Notes under the pieces: generated by a model
What the model was told of the DNA's origin: nothing
Seen by the model: the letters and a program-made list of their open reading frames with translations, nothing else
Databases searched by the model: none
DNA from: Nonlabens sp. MB-3u-79
GTDB taxonomy: Bacteria; Bacteroidota; Bacteroidia; Flavobacteriales; Flavobacteriaceae
Reading direction: 5' to 3'
DNA: 64,000 nucleotides
NCBI RefSeq assembly: GCF_002831625.1
Contig: NZ_CP025116.1
Span: 2,347,501-2,411,500 of the forward strand
Shown: one piece after another, positions 8,073 through 16,418 of the stretch
How positions within the stretch are numbered: position 1 is the first letter of the stretch
Layout of the letters: each line of letters starts with the position of its first letter
Translations under genes and position numbers: made by a program

Positions 8073-9401
8073 ATGAAAAAATTAGCATTACACTGGCAAA
8101 TATTAATAGGGATGGTTCTCGGAATCGCTTTTGGGTTTATCATGACTCAGGTAGATTGGGGTAAAGACTTTGTAGGGGACTGGATCGAGCCTTTTGGTAA
8201 AATCTTTGTCAACCTATTGAAATTAATAGCAGTTCCATTGATTCTTGCTTCCTTGGTCAAAGGAATTTCTGACTTAAAAGACATCGCAAAATTCCGCAAT
8301 ATGGGATTGCGTACCGTGGTGATTTATATTGCTACCACTGTAATTGCAATTACGATAGGATTGGCCTTAGTAAATGTTTTTAAGCCTGGTGAAGGAATTT
8401 CAGAAGAAACCATTGCTAATTTAAGTGCGACTTATGAAAGCAATTCAGATATCCAAGGAAAATTAGCAACTGCCGCTGCACAAAAAGATGCGGGTCCATT
8501 GCAAGCCCTGATAGATATGGTTCCTGATAATGCTGTTTCTGCAATGTCTAACAATAGTTTAATGTTGCAAGTGATCTTCTTTGCTATTTTCTTAGGTATA
8601 TCTATGTTATTAATAGGTGAAAAGAAAGCCAAACCATTAAAGAAATTCTTTGATAGTCTCAACGACGTGGTGCTGAAAATGGTAGACTTGATCATGTTGT
8701 CAGCTCCATTTGCAGTCTTTGCATTATTAGCCACCGTAGTGGTTACTTCAGATGATCCAGAAGTACTACTAGCCCTATTGTATTATGCGCTTACGGTGAT
8801 AGCAGGTTTATTGCTCATGATCGTGGTGTATTGTATCATTTTTGCCGTTTATGTCAAAAAATCACCGTTATGGTTTTTACAACAAATAGCACCAGCACAA
8901 TTACTCGCTTTTTCTACCAGCTCCAGTGCCGCAACTTTACCGGTAACTATGGAACGAGTAGAAGAGCATATGGGTGTGGAAAAAGAAGTTTCTAGTTTTG
9001 TACTTCCAGTAGGAGCCACCATCAATATGGATGGAACCAGTTTGTACCAAGCTGTTGCTGCTGTTTTTGTGTGTCAGGCTTTAGGTATAGACCTTACTAT
9101 TGGTGCTCAACTAACTATTGTTTTAACGGCCTTACTAGCTTCCATAGGTAGTGCTGCAGTTCCTGGAGCTGGGATGGTCATGCTGGTCATTGTTTTAGAA
9201 TCCATAGACTTCCCTAGTGAGTTATTACCAGTGGCTCTTGCACTCATTTTTGCTGTAGACCGACCACTAGATATGCTCCGTACCACGGTTAACGTTACTG
9301 GAGATGCTACTGTTGCATCAGTTGTCGCAAAAAGTCTGGGTAAATTTGGTAAGCCTCATGTTAAGAATTGGGACGATCATCTGGACGAAGTTTCTTCTTA
9401 G
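8073..9401 (+). CDS. Dicarboxylate/amino acid:cation symporter (DAACS family)
   Basis: 442-residue inner-membrane carrier of the GltP/DctA type, driving uptake of glutamate, aspartate or C4-dicarboxylates with Na+ or H+. Multiple hydrophobic helices and the substrate/cation signatures are present: FSTSSSAATLPVTMERV (about residue 281), VGATINMDGTSLYQ (about 315), AVPGAGMVMLVIVLESI and DMLRTTVNVTGDA near the end. Substrate specificity cannot be set from the motifs alone. It is monocistronic, and palindrome copies flank it on both sides. Confidence 0.93.
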   Translation: MKKLALHWQILIGMVLGIAFGFIMTQVDWGKDFVGDWIEPFGKIFVNLLKLIAVPLILASLVKGISDLKDIAKFRNMGLRTVVIYIATTVIAITIGLALVNVFKPGEGISEETIANLSATYESNSDIQGKLATAAAQKDAGPLQALIDMVPDNAVSAMSNNSLMLQVIFFAIFLGISMLLIGEKKAKPLKKFFDSLNDVVLKMVDLIMLSAPFAVFALLATVVVTSDDPEVLLALLYYALTVIAGLLLMIVVYCIIFAVYVKKSPLWFLQQIAPAQLLAFSTSSSAATLPVTMERVEEHMGVEKEVSSFVLPVGATINMDGTSLYQAVAAVFVCQALGIDLTIGAQLTIVLTALLASIGSAAVPGAGMVMLVIVLESIDFPSELLPVALALIFAVDRPLDMLRTTVNVTGDATVASVVAKSLGKFGKPHVKNWDDHLDEVSS

Positions 9402-9485
9402 AGGAATAGCTTTATTAACTACGGTCATAGAAATCGATGGTAATGTTACATATCAAGCAGAATGAGAATTTTTTGATTTTCATTC

Positions 9486-9501
9486 CGCTTTCGCGAAAGC
9501 G
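9486..9501. repeat. Iterated palindrome, copy 4
   Basis: Exact CGCTTTCGCGAAAGCG in the intergenic region after the symporter gene. Confidence 0.9.
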
Positions 9502-9603
9502 AATACAATGCATTAATTTCAATAATAATATTACATAAACTTAAAGTAACACATCGTTTTTACTTCTTAGTTTGCTTTAATAATTAATCCAAAAAATCAA
9601 AAC

Positions 9604-10635
9604 ATGAATGTTTGTTTTATCATGTACCCTTGGGAAGAAATCAACCCAGAAAAAGATTCCACTTTAACACTTATTCACGAATGTGTTAAACGAGGGCATC
9701 GGGTAGCCATAGCTACTCCTTCAAACCTTACTATTAGAAATAGCATTGCTTATGCTTTCTCTAAGATGATCAAGAAAACAGATAAAGTGCCCGCACAATT
9801 AAAGTCTTTTTACAAAAACACAGTACTTATAGAAAAAATGTTGCCACTCGCAGGTTTTGACGTGATAATGATGCGAGCAAATCCGCCTTTGGATCCTATT
9901 GCGTTGAATTTTCTCGACTCCGTAAAAGATGATGTGTTTATTGTAAATGATATTCAAGGATTGCGGGAAGCTAATAATAAACTTTACACCGCCTGTTTTG
10001 ATGATCCTAATAACGAAATCATCCCAGCGACTCATGTTTCTAAGAATAAAGAATATTTAAAATCTGTAATCAAGGAAAACCCTAAGGAAAAAATGATCAT
10101 GAAGCCATTAAACGGTTTTGGAGGAAGTGGGGTGATCATGATTGAGAAAACAGCTATGGGTAATGTCAACTCCCTGTTGGACTTTTATATAGATAATAAG
10201 GACGGGACCACAAATTACGTGATCCTTCAAGATTATATAGAAGGGGCCGAAAAAGGGGACGCGCGTATTTTATTATTAAATGGAAAGCCTATAGGTGCGG
10301 TGCAGCGTGTTCCTGGAGAGGAAGACCATCGCTCTAACATAAGTGCTGGCGGCACCTTTAAAAAACACACGCTCACACCAGCAGAGAAAAACCTTTGTAA
10401 AAAAATAGGCCCTAAATTGGTCAAAGATGGATTGTACTTTGTCGGGATAGACGTAATTAATGGGATGCTGGTAGAAGTAAACGTGATGTCCCCAGGAGGG
10501 ATTACCTATATCAATAAAGTATCTAAAGTGAAATTACAGGAAAAGGTAATCGACTTTTTTGAAGAAGTGGTAGGAGATCGCATCAAAGAATTAGAAAGAC
10601 GTAACAAACTTAAAAGTACCATACTGGATGATTAA
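9604..10635 (+). CDS. ATP-grasp ligase, glutathione synthetase (GshB)-like
   Basis: 343 residues with GshB-like architecture: an N-terminal preATP-grasp region (MNVCFIMYPWEEINPEKDST, MMRANPPLDP), the ATP-grasp glycine loop KPLNGFGGSGVIMI, and the metal/ATP-binding end LVEVNVMSPGGI. Members form a peptide-like bond at ATP expense. No gshA is seen here, so true glutathione synthesis is uncertain. It is first in a three-gene operon with overlapping ends, followed by an N-formylglutamate amidohydrolase-like gene and a DUF1704 metallopeptidase. That context suggests ligation and trimming of an amino-acid or peptide group. Confidence 0.85.
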   Translation: MNVCFIMYPWEEINPEKDSTLTLIHECVKRGHRVAIATPSNLTIRNSIAYAFSKMIKKTDKVPAQLKSFYKNTVLIEKMLPLAGFDVIMMRANPPLDPIALNFLDSVKDDVFIVNDIQGLREANNKLYTACFDDPNNEIIPATHVSKNKEYLKSVIKENPKEKMIMKPLNGFGGSGVIMIEKTAMGNVNSLLDFYIDNKDGTTNYVILQDYIEGAEKGDARILLLNGKPIGAVQRVPGEEDHRSNISAGGTFKKHTLTPAEKNLCKKIGPKLVKDGLYFVGIDVINGMLVEVNVMSPGGITYINKVSKVKLQEKVIDFFEEVVGDRIKELERRNKLKSTILDD

Positions 10636-11467
10636 ACTGTCTGTTATTGAGATCATAACTCGTATTGAAAATCAAGAGACTTTTCATGCAGTTGTAGAAG
10701 ATTATTCGTTCTCAATAAAAATTGATGATTATGTACCTTATGCGTGTGCAGCGGTTCACGGCGGCCATCACTTTTCAAAAGATTTATGGGACAACTGTTT
10801 GCATACAGAGTACGATCGCTGGTATGAAGAAGATCCATGCACAGGTCAGATGATTTCTGGTTTGCCCATTACCTTAATTGCACATGACAGTAGGTTTGAG
10901 TACGATTTAAATAGAGCACCTGAAACGGCTATCTATGAAACTGCTTGGGGAAAAACACTTTGGAAAAAGCCCTTAAGTCAAGAGAAAAAAGATAGAGCTC
11001 TTGCCAAGCACGATAATTTCTATAAAGTGGTACTTAGTCTTATTGTTAAATTGGAAGAGCTTTTTGGCAGTAGCGTTTTTTACGATATGCATTCCTATAA
11101 TTGGAAAAGATGGGACCGAGAAGTTCCTGTTTTCAATATAGGAACTACTAATGTAGACGAAGAGAAATACCGTGCCGAAATCACTCAGTGGCAGGATATT
11201 TTAGATGATGTGCAACTGCCTATAGCGCAAAAAGTACATTGTAAAATCAACGACGTTTTTCAAGGAAATGGATATTTTTTAAAATATGTCACTTCCAACT
11301 CCTTAAACACACTTGTTCTAGCTACAGAAATTTCAAAGATATATGCAGATGAAACTACGGGAAGAATTTTCCCAGAAGTAGTAACAGCAGTTCAAGACCT
11401 TCTTAAGTATTATATTAAAGCACATGCCCACCGTTTTTATGATAGATATCACACTCCCAAAATATAA
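10628..11467 (+). CDS. N-formylglutamate amidohydrolase-family protein
   Basis: 279 residues. Family members hydrolyse N-formyl-glutamate or related acyl-amino acids with a zinc-dependent site. Visible signatures are YACAAVHGGHHFSKDLW near the N-terminus and FYDMHSYNWKRW at about 150, the typical D-x-HSYN block. The start overlaps the ATP-grasp gene by 8 nt, so translational coupling is likely. The substrate in this operon is unknown; histidine degradation genes are not present nearby. Confidence 0.85.
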   Translation: MIKLSVIEIITRIENQETFHAVVEDYSFSIKIDDYVPYACAAVHGGHHFSKDLWDNCLHTEYDRWYEEDPCTGQMISGLPITLIAHDSRFEYDLNRAPETAIYETAWGKTLWKKPLSQEKKDRALAKHDNFYKVVLSLIVKLEELFGSSVFYDMHSYNWKRWDREVPVFNIGTTNVDEEKYRAEITQWQDILDDVQLPIAQKVHCKINDVFQGNGYFLKYVTSNSLNTLVLATEISKIYADETTGRIFPEVVTAVQDLLKYYIKAHAHRFYDRYHTPKI

Positions 11468-12626
11468 GGACATAGATTTGCACACCTATCAGGACGTATT
11501 TGATATTGATGCAAATGTTCATAGAATCGTAAAGAATTTAGAGCTCCTATCTTATATCAACCCGTTGAATATTGCTCAGGAGCGCAAAGAGTTTTTTAAA
11601 TCTAAATATACGCACGAGCCCAATTTCAAGTACCGTAAGCTTAAGTTCAAGCCCTACAAGTTACACCGTATGTTTTATAGCCAGCGGCTGGAACGTATAG
11701 AAGATGAGGGGATCAGATCTTTGTATAAAGACGTTATTTATACCTATAGCGGTTTGGTGCAATGCATAGAAACTATCAGTGAACCCAGCAGTAAATTTTA
11801 TTACAACAGTTTGCGCTTTTTTGGAACACCTACAGAGAAGATGGTAGAGAATGCTAAATTCATTTTGCATTTTCAAGAAGAAAAACTTGCAGCGCCCAAA
11901 TACGATGCTGTGCTTAGTACTGACCAAGCCGAAGCCTTTTTCATCAAATACAGAGAGTTGTACGATTTTGATTTTAAAATCAAAACAAGCAGTGCGATGA
12001 GTGCTGCAGCTATGGTCTCTAATAAGGATAGAATGCTTATTTTAAAAAAAGGACATAAGTATTCACAACATGAATTGAACGTGCTGGCACATCACGAAAT
12101 TGGAGTACATTTAGTGACGACTTTTAATGCTATAGAACAACCCTTGTATATTTTTGGCAATGGATTTCCTAATAATGTAGAAACACAAGAAGGGCTTGCT
12201 GTGATGTCAGAGTATATGAGCGGTAATTTAACCTTAACTAGGTTGAAAGAGTTAGCTTACAGGGTTATAGCATCCGACTCCCTGATAAAAGGGTACTCCT
12301 TTGCAGATACGTTTGACTTGATACACGGTAAGTACAAACTAGATAGGGAGCGTGCTTTTAACATTACCTTACGCGTGCATCGAGGTGGCGGTTTTACTAA
12401 AGATGCCTTGTATCTTTCAGGGCTTAAAAAGGTATACGACCTCTACAAATCTAATCGAAGTATTGACAACATGCTTTTAGGGAAATGTTCTCTAGAATAC
12501 GATCCAATTATTGAAAAAATGAAGTCTTTAAACTTAGTCTTGCCAGCGGCGCATACAGCTAGAAGTTTTGATCAACAGATGAATACAAATCCTACGATTG
12601 ATTTTATTTTAGGACATTTGAAATAG
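11424..12626 (+). CDS. DUF1704 / QEGLA-motif metallopeptidase-like protein
   Basis: About 400 residues, of the family named 'flavohemoglobin expression-modulating QEGLA motif protein'. It has a zinc-peptidase HExxxH motif (HEIGVH at about 224-229) and the ETQEGLAV motif about 30 residues later, probably supplying the third ligand. The same fold family includes the eukaryotic tyrosine carboxypeptidase MATCAP, so a carboxypeptidase role is a reasonable inference. It overlaps the upstream gene by 44 nt; an ATG at 11439 (MIDITLPKY) is an equally good start. The bacterial substrate is unknown. Confidence 0.85.
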   Translation: MPTVFMIDITLPKYKDIDLHTYQDVFDIDANVHRIVKNLELLSYINPLNIAQERKEFFKSKYTHEPNFKYRKLKFKPYKLHRMFYSQRLERIEDEGIRSLYKDVIYTYSGLVQCIETISEPSSKFYYNSLRFFGTPTEKMVENAKFILHFQEEKLAAPKYDAVLSTDQAEAFFIKYRELYDFDFKIKTSSAMSAAAMVSNKDRMLILKKGHKYSQHELNVLAHHEIGVHLVTTFNAIEQPLYIFGNGFPNNVETQEGLAVMSEYMSGNLTLTRLKELAYRVIASDSLIKGYSFADTFDLIHGKYKLDRERAFNITLRVHRGGGFTKDALYLSGLKKVYDLYKSNRSIDNMLLGKCSLEYDPIIEKMKSLNLVLPAAHTARSFDQQMNTNPTIDFILGHLK

Positions 12627-12649
12627 TAGCGAAGAGGTTGTCGTAGTCT

Positions 12650-12664
12650 CGCTTTCGCGAAAGC
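12650..12664. repeat. Iterated palindrome, copy 5
   Basis: CGCTTTCGCGAAAGC followed by A: core exact, outer base changed. Intergenic, just after the DUF1704 gene. Confidence 0.85.
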
Positions 12665-12744
12665 AGAACAATAACAATTAATAGCGACATCTTAAGGGAA
12701 ACCGCTGCTAGAATATGTACTATTGTAATTCTTAAAAATAGACC

Positions 12745-13347
12745 ATGTCAGACTTAGGTAAACAATTAGAAGAGCGATCAGGAAATACTTGTGAGATTTG
12801 CGCTGCAACAGATACTTTAGAAGTTAAGGTGAGCCTAGAGGCATACGAAGTTCCAGATTCTCCTAAAAACGTGAAGGACACGGCTATTTTTGCCTGTGAG
12901 ACCTGTAGAATGCAGTTAAAAGGAGAATCAGAAGTAGAGCCCAACCATTGGCGTGCGCTTAATGATTCTATGTGGAGTACAGTACCTGCAGTTCAAGTTG
13001 TAGCCTATAGAATGCTCGATCAATTGCGACCTGAAGGCTGGCCAGTAGATCTTATAGACATGATGTATATGGAAGAGGATACCAAACAATGGGCTGAAGA
13101 TGGTATCCAACGTGGACCAAAAATTGTTCATAAGGATGCCAACGGTAACATTCTTCACAGAGGGGATAGCATTGTAATTCTAAAGGATTTAGATGTAAAA
13201 GGCTCTAGTCTTATTGCAAAACGTGGTACAGCGGTACGTAATATTTCTCTAGTTCATGAGAACGCAAATCAAATTGAAGGTAAAGTAGGTCCTACTCAAG
13301 TAGTTCTATTGACTCAGTTTGTAAAGAAAACTTCTAAGGAAGAGTAA
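12745..13347 (+). CDS. PhnA-family zinc-ribbon protein
   Basis: 200 residues. The N-terminal half has paired cysteines of a zinc ribbon (CEICAATDTLEVKVSLEAY, then ACETCRMQL). The C-terminal half is a PhnA/YjdM domain (KDANGNILHRGDSIVILKDL, then VGPTQVVLLTQFVKK). Despite the historical name, PhnA-family proteins are not established phosphonate enzymes. No phosphonate genes are present here, so function stays open. It is probably monocistronic. Confidence 0.85.
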   Translation: MSDLGKQLEERSGNTCEICAATDTLEVKVSLEAYEVPDSPKNVKDTAIFACETCRMQLKGESEVEPNHWRALNDSMWSTVPAVQVVAYRMLDQLRPEGWPVDLIDMMYMEEDTKQWAEDGIQRGPKIVHKDANGNILHRGDSIVILKDLDVKGSSLIAKRGTAVRNISLVHENANQIEGKVGPTQVVLLTQFVKKTSKEE

Positions 13348-13465
13348 CCTATAAGTGTTATTGAGCTTTAAAGCTTTATATAGCTTTATACGGATAAGCA
13401 CTGTTTATGGTGATAAGAACCATGATCCTTTGCAGCTAGTTGGGTACAAAAGGAACAACATGACC

Positions 13466-14707
13466 TTACTCATAACGCAACGCCTCAATAGGGTCTAGTT
13501 TGGCCGCTTTTATTGCCGGAATAACACCAGAAGCAAAAGCAATTAAAACAGAAACAATAGTTGCAGCAATAATCGCATTCCACGGGATCTCAAAGGGGAT
13601 TTCAAAGCCTGCAGAAACAGCATATCCGATAAGCATTCCTAACAGAATACCTAATATACTGCCGTACTGACTAATTAAAAAGGTCTCAATAAAAAATTGC
13701 CATGAAATCGTACTGCGTTTGGCACCAAGAGCTTTTCTAACTCCTATTTCGCGAGTGCGCTCGGTAACCGACACTAACATGATATTCATCAATGCAATCG
13801 AAGAACCGAAAATGGTAATCAGACTAATGATAATAGCGGCAATATTTAAAGAAGAAGTAATTTGATTTAAGTTCCCTAAAAGCTGATCGCTTTGTACGAT
13901 TCCAAAATTCTCTTCTTCAATAGGATTGAGACCCCTGATATTTCGCATTAAAACAAGCGCATCGTCTTTTGCCTTTTCCATAAAATTTTGCTCAAATACC
14001 TTGACGCTTAAATCATAATTGATATTAGGAGAGGTATAAATACCTCTTGCCGCTTCCATAGGAATAAGGATTCTTAAGTCTACATTATTACCGAAGGTAG
14101 AACCTTTTTCTTCTAGAATTCCAATAACGGTAAATTTATGACCTCTAATACTTAGGGTTTTGTCAATTGGATTAAATCCTTGGAACAGATCTTCCTGCAT
14201 GTCACTTCCTATAACGCAAACTTTAGAATTATTGGATATATCTAGAGACGAGAACATACGTCCTTCGCCTAGTTGGATCCCCGCGTTTTCTGCATAATAC
14301 TCATTGACTCCAGTAATAATCACTTCTGGTTTGGTTTTTCGGTCTTCACTTTTTACCTCGGCGCTAGTACTGGCTTGAAAAGAAACGCCTACCTGTGTTA
14401 AAGGTGTTGTATAGTTTTTCTCAAACTCTACTACTTGTCGGTAATTGATAATGGGATTTACTTTTGTTCTTTTATTACCACCACGACTTTGAAAACTACG
14501 GGCGTATTGCTGTACATAAAAAGTATTGGTACCTATTCCTGAGAATCCACTGTTTAAAGTAGTAGAAAGTGCATTCACAGCGCTTAAGATCCCTACAAGA
14601 GCAGTAATACCTATAGCGATGATTATGATGGTTAAGATGGTGCGCAATAGCTGTCCTTTGATGCTTTGCTGTGCGATATTTATATTTTGGCGTAGTAATC
14701 CTATCAT
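13466..14707 (-). CDS. ABC transporter permease, MacB/FtsX type
   Basis: 413-residue inner-membrane protein: a membrane segment at about 20-42 (LLRTILTIIIIAIGITALVG), a large periplasmic MacB-core-like region, then three C-terminal helices in the FtsX domain with the coupling segment VTERTREIGVRKALGAKR. Such permeases move lipoproteins, peptides or antibiotics, or act as mechanotransmitters, with a separate ATPase. No ATPase gene is adjacent, so its partner must be elsewhere. It is divergent from hisS. Confidence 0.9.
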   Translation of the reverse strand: MIGLLRQNINIAQQSIKGQLLRTILTIIIIAIGITALVGILSAVNALSTTLNSGFSGIGTNTFYVQQYARSFQSRGGNKRTKVNPIINYRQVVEFEKNYTTPLTQVGVSFQASTSAEVKSEDRKTKPEVIITGVNEYYAENAGIQLGEGRMFSSLDISNNSKVCVIGSDMQEDLFQGFNPIDKTLSIRGHKFTVIGILEEKGSTFGNNVDLRILIPMEAARGIYTSPNINYDLSVKVFEQNFMEKAKDDALVLMRNIRGLNPIEEENFGIVQSDQLLGNLNQITSSLNIAAIIISLITIFGSSIALMNIMLVSVTERTREIGVRKALGAKRSTISWQFFIETFLISQYGSILGILLGMLIGYAVSAGFEIPFEIPWNAIIAATIVSVLIAFASGVIPAIKAAKLDPIEALRYE

Positions 14708-14805
14708 GAAAAGTAAGACTTAAAAATGTATAGAAAGTTACAAGTTCTTCAGGTAAATTATATTTTTATTAAAATTACTTTAGGAACAGACGCGTTATAA
14801 CTGTT

Positions 14806-14813
14806 TATATTTG
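14806..14813 (+). promoter_or_regulatory. Putative hisS -7 box
   Basis: TATATTTG, 18 nt before the hisS ATG at 14831. Confidence 0.55.
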
Positions 14814-14830
14814 CAGGCTTAATAACAATT

Positions 14831-16201
14831 ATGGCACAGAAACCATCCATTCCAAAAGGTACAAGAGATTTTAGTCCGCTAGAAGTACAACGCAGGCAGT
14901 ATATCATGAAGATCATCCAGCGCCATTTTGAGCTGTACGGTTTCATGCCTATTGAAACTCCTAGCTTTGAGAACTCTGATACGTTGATGGGTAAATACGG
15001 TGAAGAAGGTGATCGATTGATATTTAAGATTTTAAATAGTGGGGAATACCTAAAAAAGGCAGATCCAGACCTGTTGGAAACTGGAAAAGAAAATCAACTG
15101 ACCGCCCAGATTTCTGAAAAGGCATTGAGATACGATCTTACGGTACCTTTTGCACGTTATGTAGTTCAAAATCAAAACGACATTAGCTTTCCTTTTAAGA
15201 GGTATCAAATGCAAAATGTATGGCGGGCAGATCGCCCACAGAAAGGGCGTTTTAGAGAATTCACCCAATGCGATGCAGATGTAGTAGGAAGTAACTCCCT
15301 CTTTCAAGAAGTAGAGTTGGTGCAGTTGTATGATGCTGTTTTTACAAACTTAAAACTGAATGCGTGCACTATAAAAATCAATAACCGCAAAGTTCTTGCT
15401 GGTATTGCTGAGGTAATGGGAGCAGAAGACAAGCTCATAGACTTTACAGTTGCATTAGATAAGCTGGATAAAATAGGAAAGCAAAAGGTACAGGAAGAAA
15501 TGCTGTCCAGAGGAATCGATCAACAAGCGATTGATGTTTTGGATCCTGTTTTCTCTCTTTCTGGATCTTATGCAGAAAAGATTGCGAGCATGAAAGAATT
15601 GCTCCATAATTCTGAAATAGGATTAAAAGGCATCGAAGAGCTGGAATTTATAAATACTTCTATCACTCAAATGCCTTTAAAAAGTGCCGTTCTGGATCTT
15701 GATATTACGCTTGCCCGAGGTTTGAATTATTACACAGGATGTATTTTTGAAGTCGCTGCTCCAGAAGGAGTTGCTATGGGAAGTATAGGTGGTGGCGGCC
15801 GTTATGATGATTTAACGGGAATCTTTGGATTAAAAGATGTGAGTGGTGTTGGAATCAGTTTTGGACTGGATCGCATCTACTTAGTTATGGAACAATTAGG
15901 CCTTTTTCCAGATTCTGTAAGAGCAGGAGTAGAGGTGTTGTTTATTAATTTTGGGATGAAAGAAGCGCAGTATTGTTCTTTGTGGTTGTCTCGCTTTCGC
16001 GAAAGCGGAATCAAATCAGAACTCTATCCTGATGCTGCAAAAATGAAGAAGCAAATGAGTTATGCAGATCGAAATGTGATTCCTTATGTGATTTTTGCTG
16101 GTGAAGACGAAATAGCTACAGGAAAACTGAATCTAAAGAATATGGTTAATGGCGAACAATCGCTGCTGACCCCCGAAGAGATTATATCAAAGTTGTCCTA
16201 A
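14831..16201 (+). CDS. hisS: Histidyl-tRNA synthetase
   Basis: Class II aminoacyl-tRNA synthetase charging tRNA-His. Family motifs: KGTRDFSPLE at the N-terminus, RYDLTVPFARYV, FKRYQMQNVWRADRPQKGRF (motif 2), the histidine-specific LARGLNYYTGCIFEV, and GGGGRYDDL plus GVGISFGLDRI (motif 3). The C-terminal anticodon-binding domain contains a palindrome copy encoding RFRES within SRFRESGIKSELYPD, where homologs have a comparable R-x-x-GI helix, so the element sits in a conserved fold without breaking the frame. Confidence 0.97.
   Translation: MAQKPSIPKGTRDFSPLEVQRRQYIMKIIQRHFELYGFMPIETPSFENSDTLMGKYGEEGDRLIFKILNSGEYLKKADPDLLETGKENQLTAQISEKALRYDLTVPFARYVVQNQNDISFPFKRYQMQNVWRADRPQKGRFREFTQCDADVVGSNSLFQEVELVQLYDAVFTNLKLNACTIKINNRKVLAGIAEVMGAEDKLIDFTVALDKLDKIGKQKVQEEMLSRGIDQQAIDVLDPVFSLSGSYAEKIASMKELLHNSEIGLKGIEELEFINTSITQMPLKSAVLDLDITLARGLNYYTGCIFEVAAPEGVAMGSIGGGGRYDDLTGIFGLKDVSGVGISFGLDRIYLVMEQLGLFPDSVRAGVEVLFINFGMKEAQYCSLWLSRFRESGIKSELYPDAAKMKKQMSYADRNVIPYVIFAGEDEIATGKLNLKNMVNGEQSLLTPEEIISKLS
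15992..16007. repeat. Iterated palindrome, copy 6
   Basis: Exact CGCTTTCGCGAAAGCG inside hisS, read as RFRES. Confidence 0.9.
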
Positions 16202-16365
16202 AGACTCCTGAGTATGGATCTAATATACATCTTAAACACCCTAAAGGTTGTTGTTGATGGAGAAATCAGACCAACTTGATGTGGGCGCTAATGCACATAA
16301 GCTTTTGTATATATAGTTTACGTCTGCAGGTTCTTTTAATCTTATTTACCTTTAGTCTATAAATA

Positions 16366-16399
16366 ACAAAAGCCTTTGAATAATTTCAAAGGCTTTTGT
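16366..16399. terminator. Bidirectional terminator between hisS and the giant T9SS gene
   Basis: Perfect 15-bp stem starting ACAAAAGCCTTTGAA with a TAAT loop; it sits between convergent genes. Confidence 0.85.
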
Positions 16400-16418
16400 G
16401 TTTGCGTATTGGAGTGTC

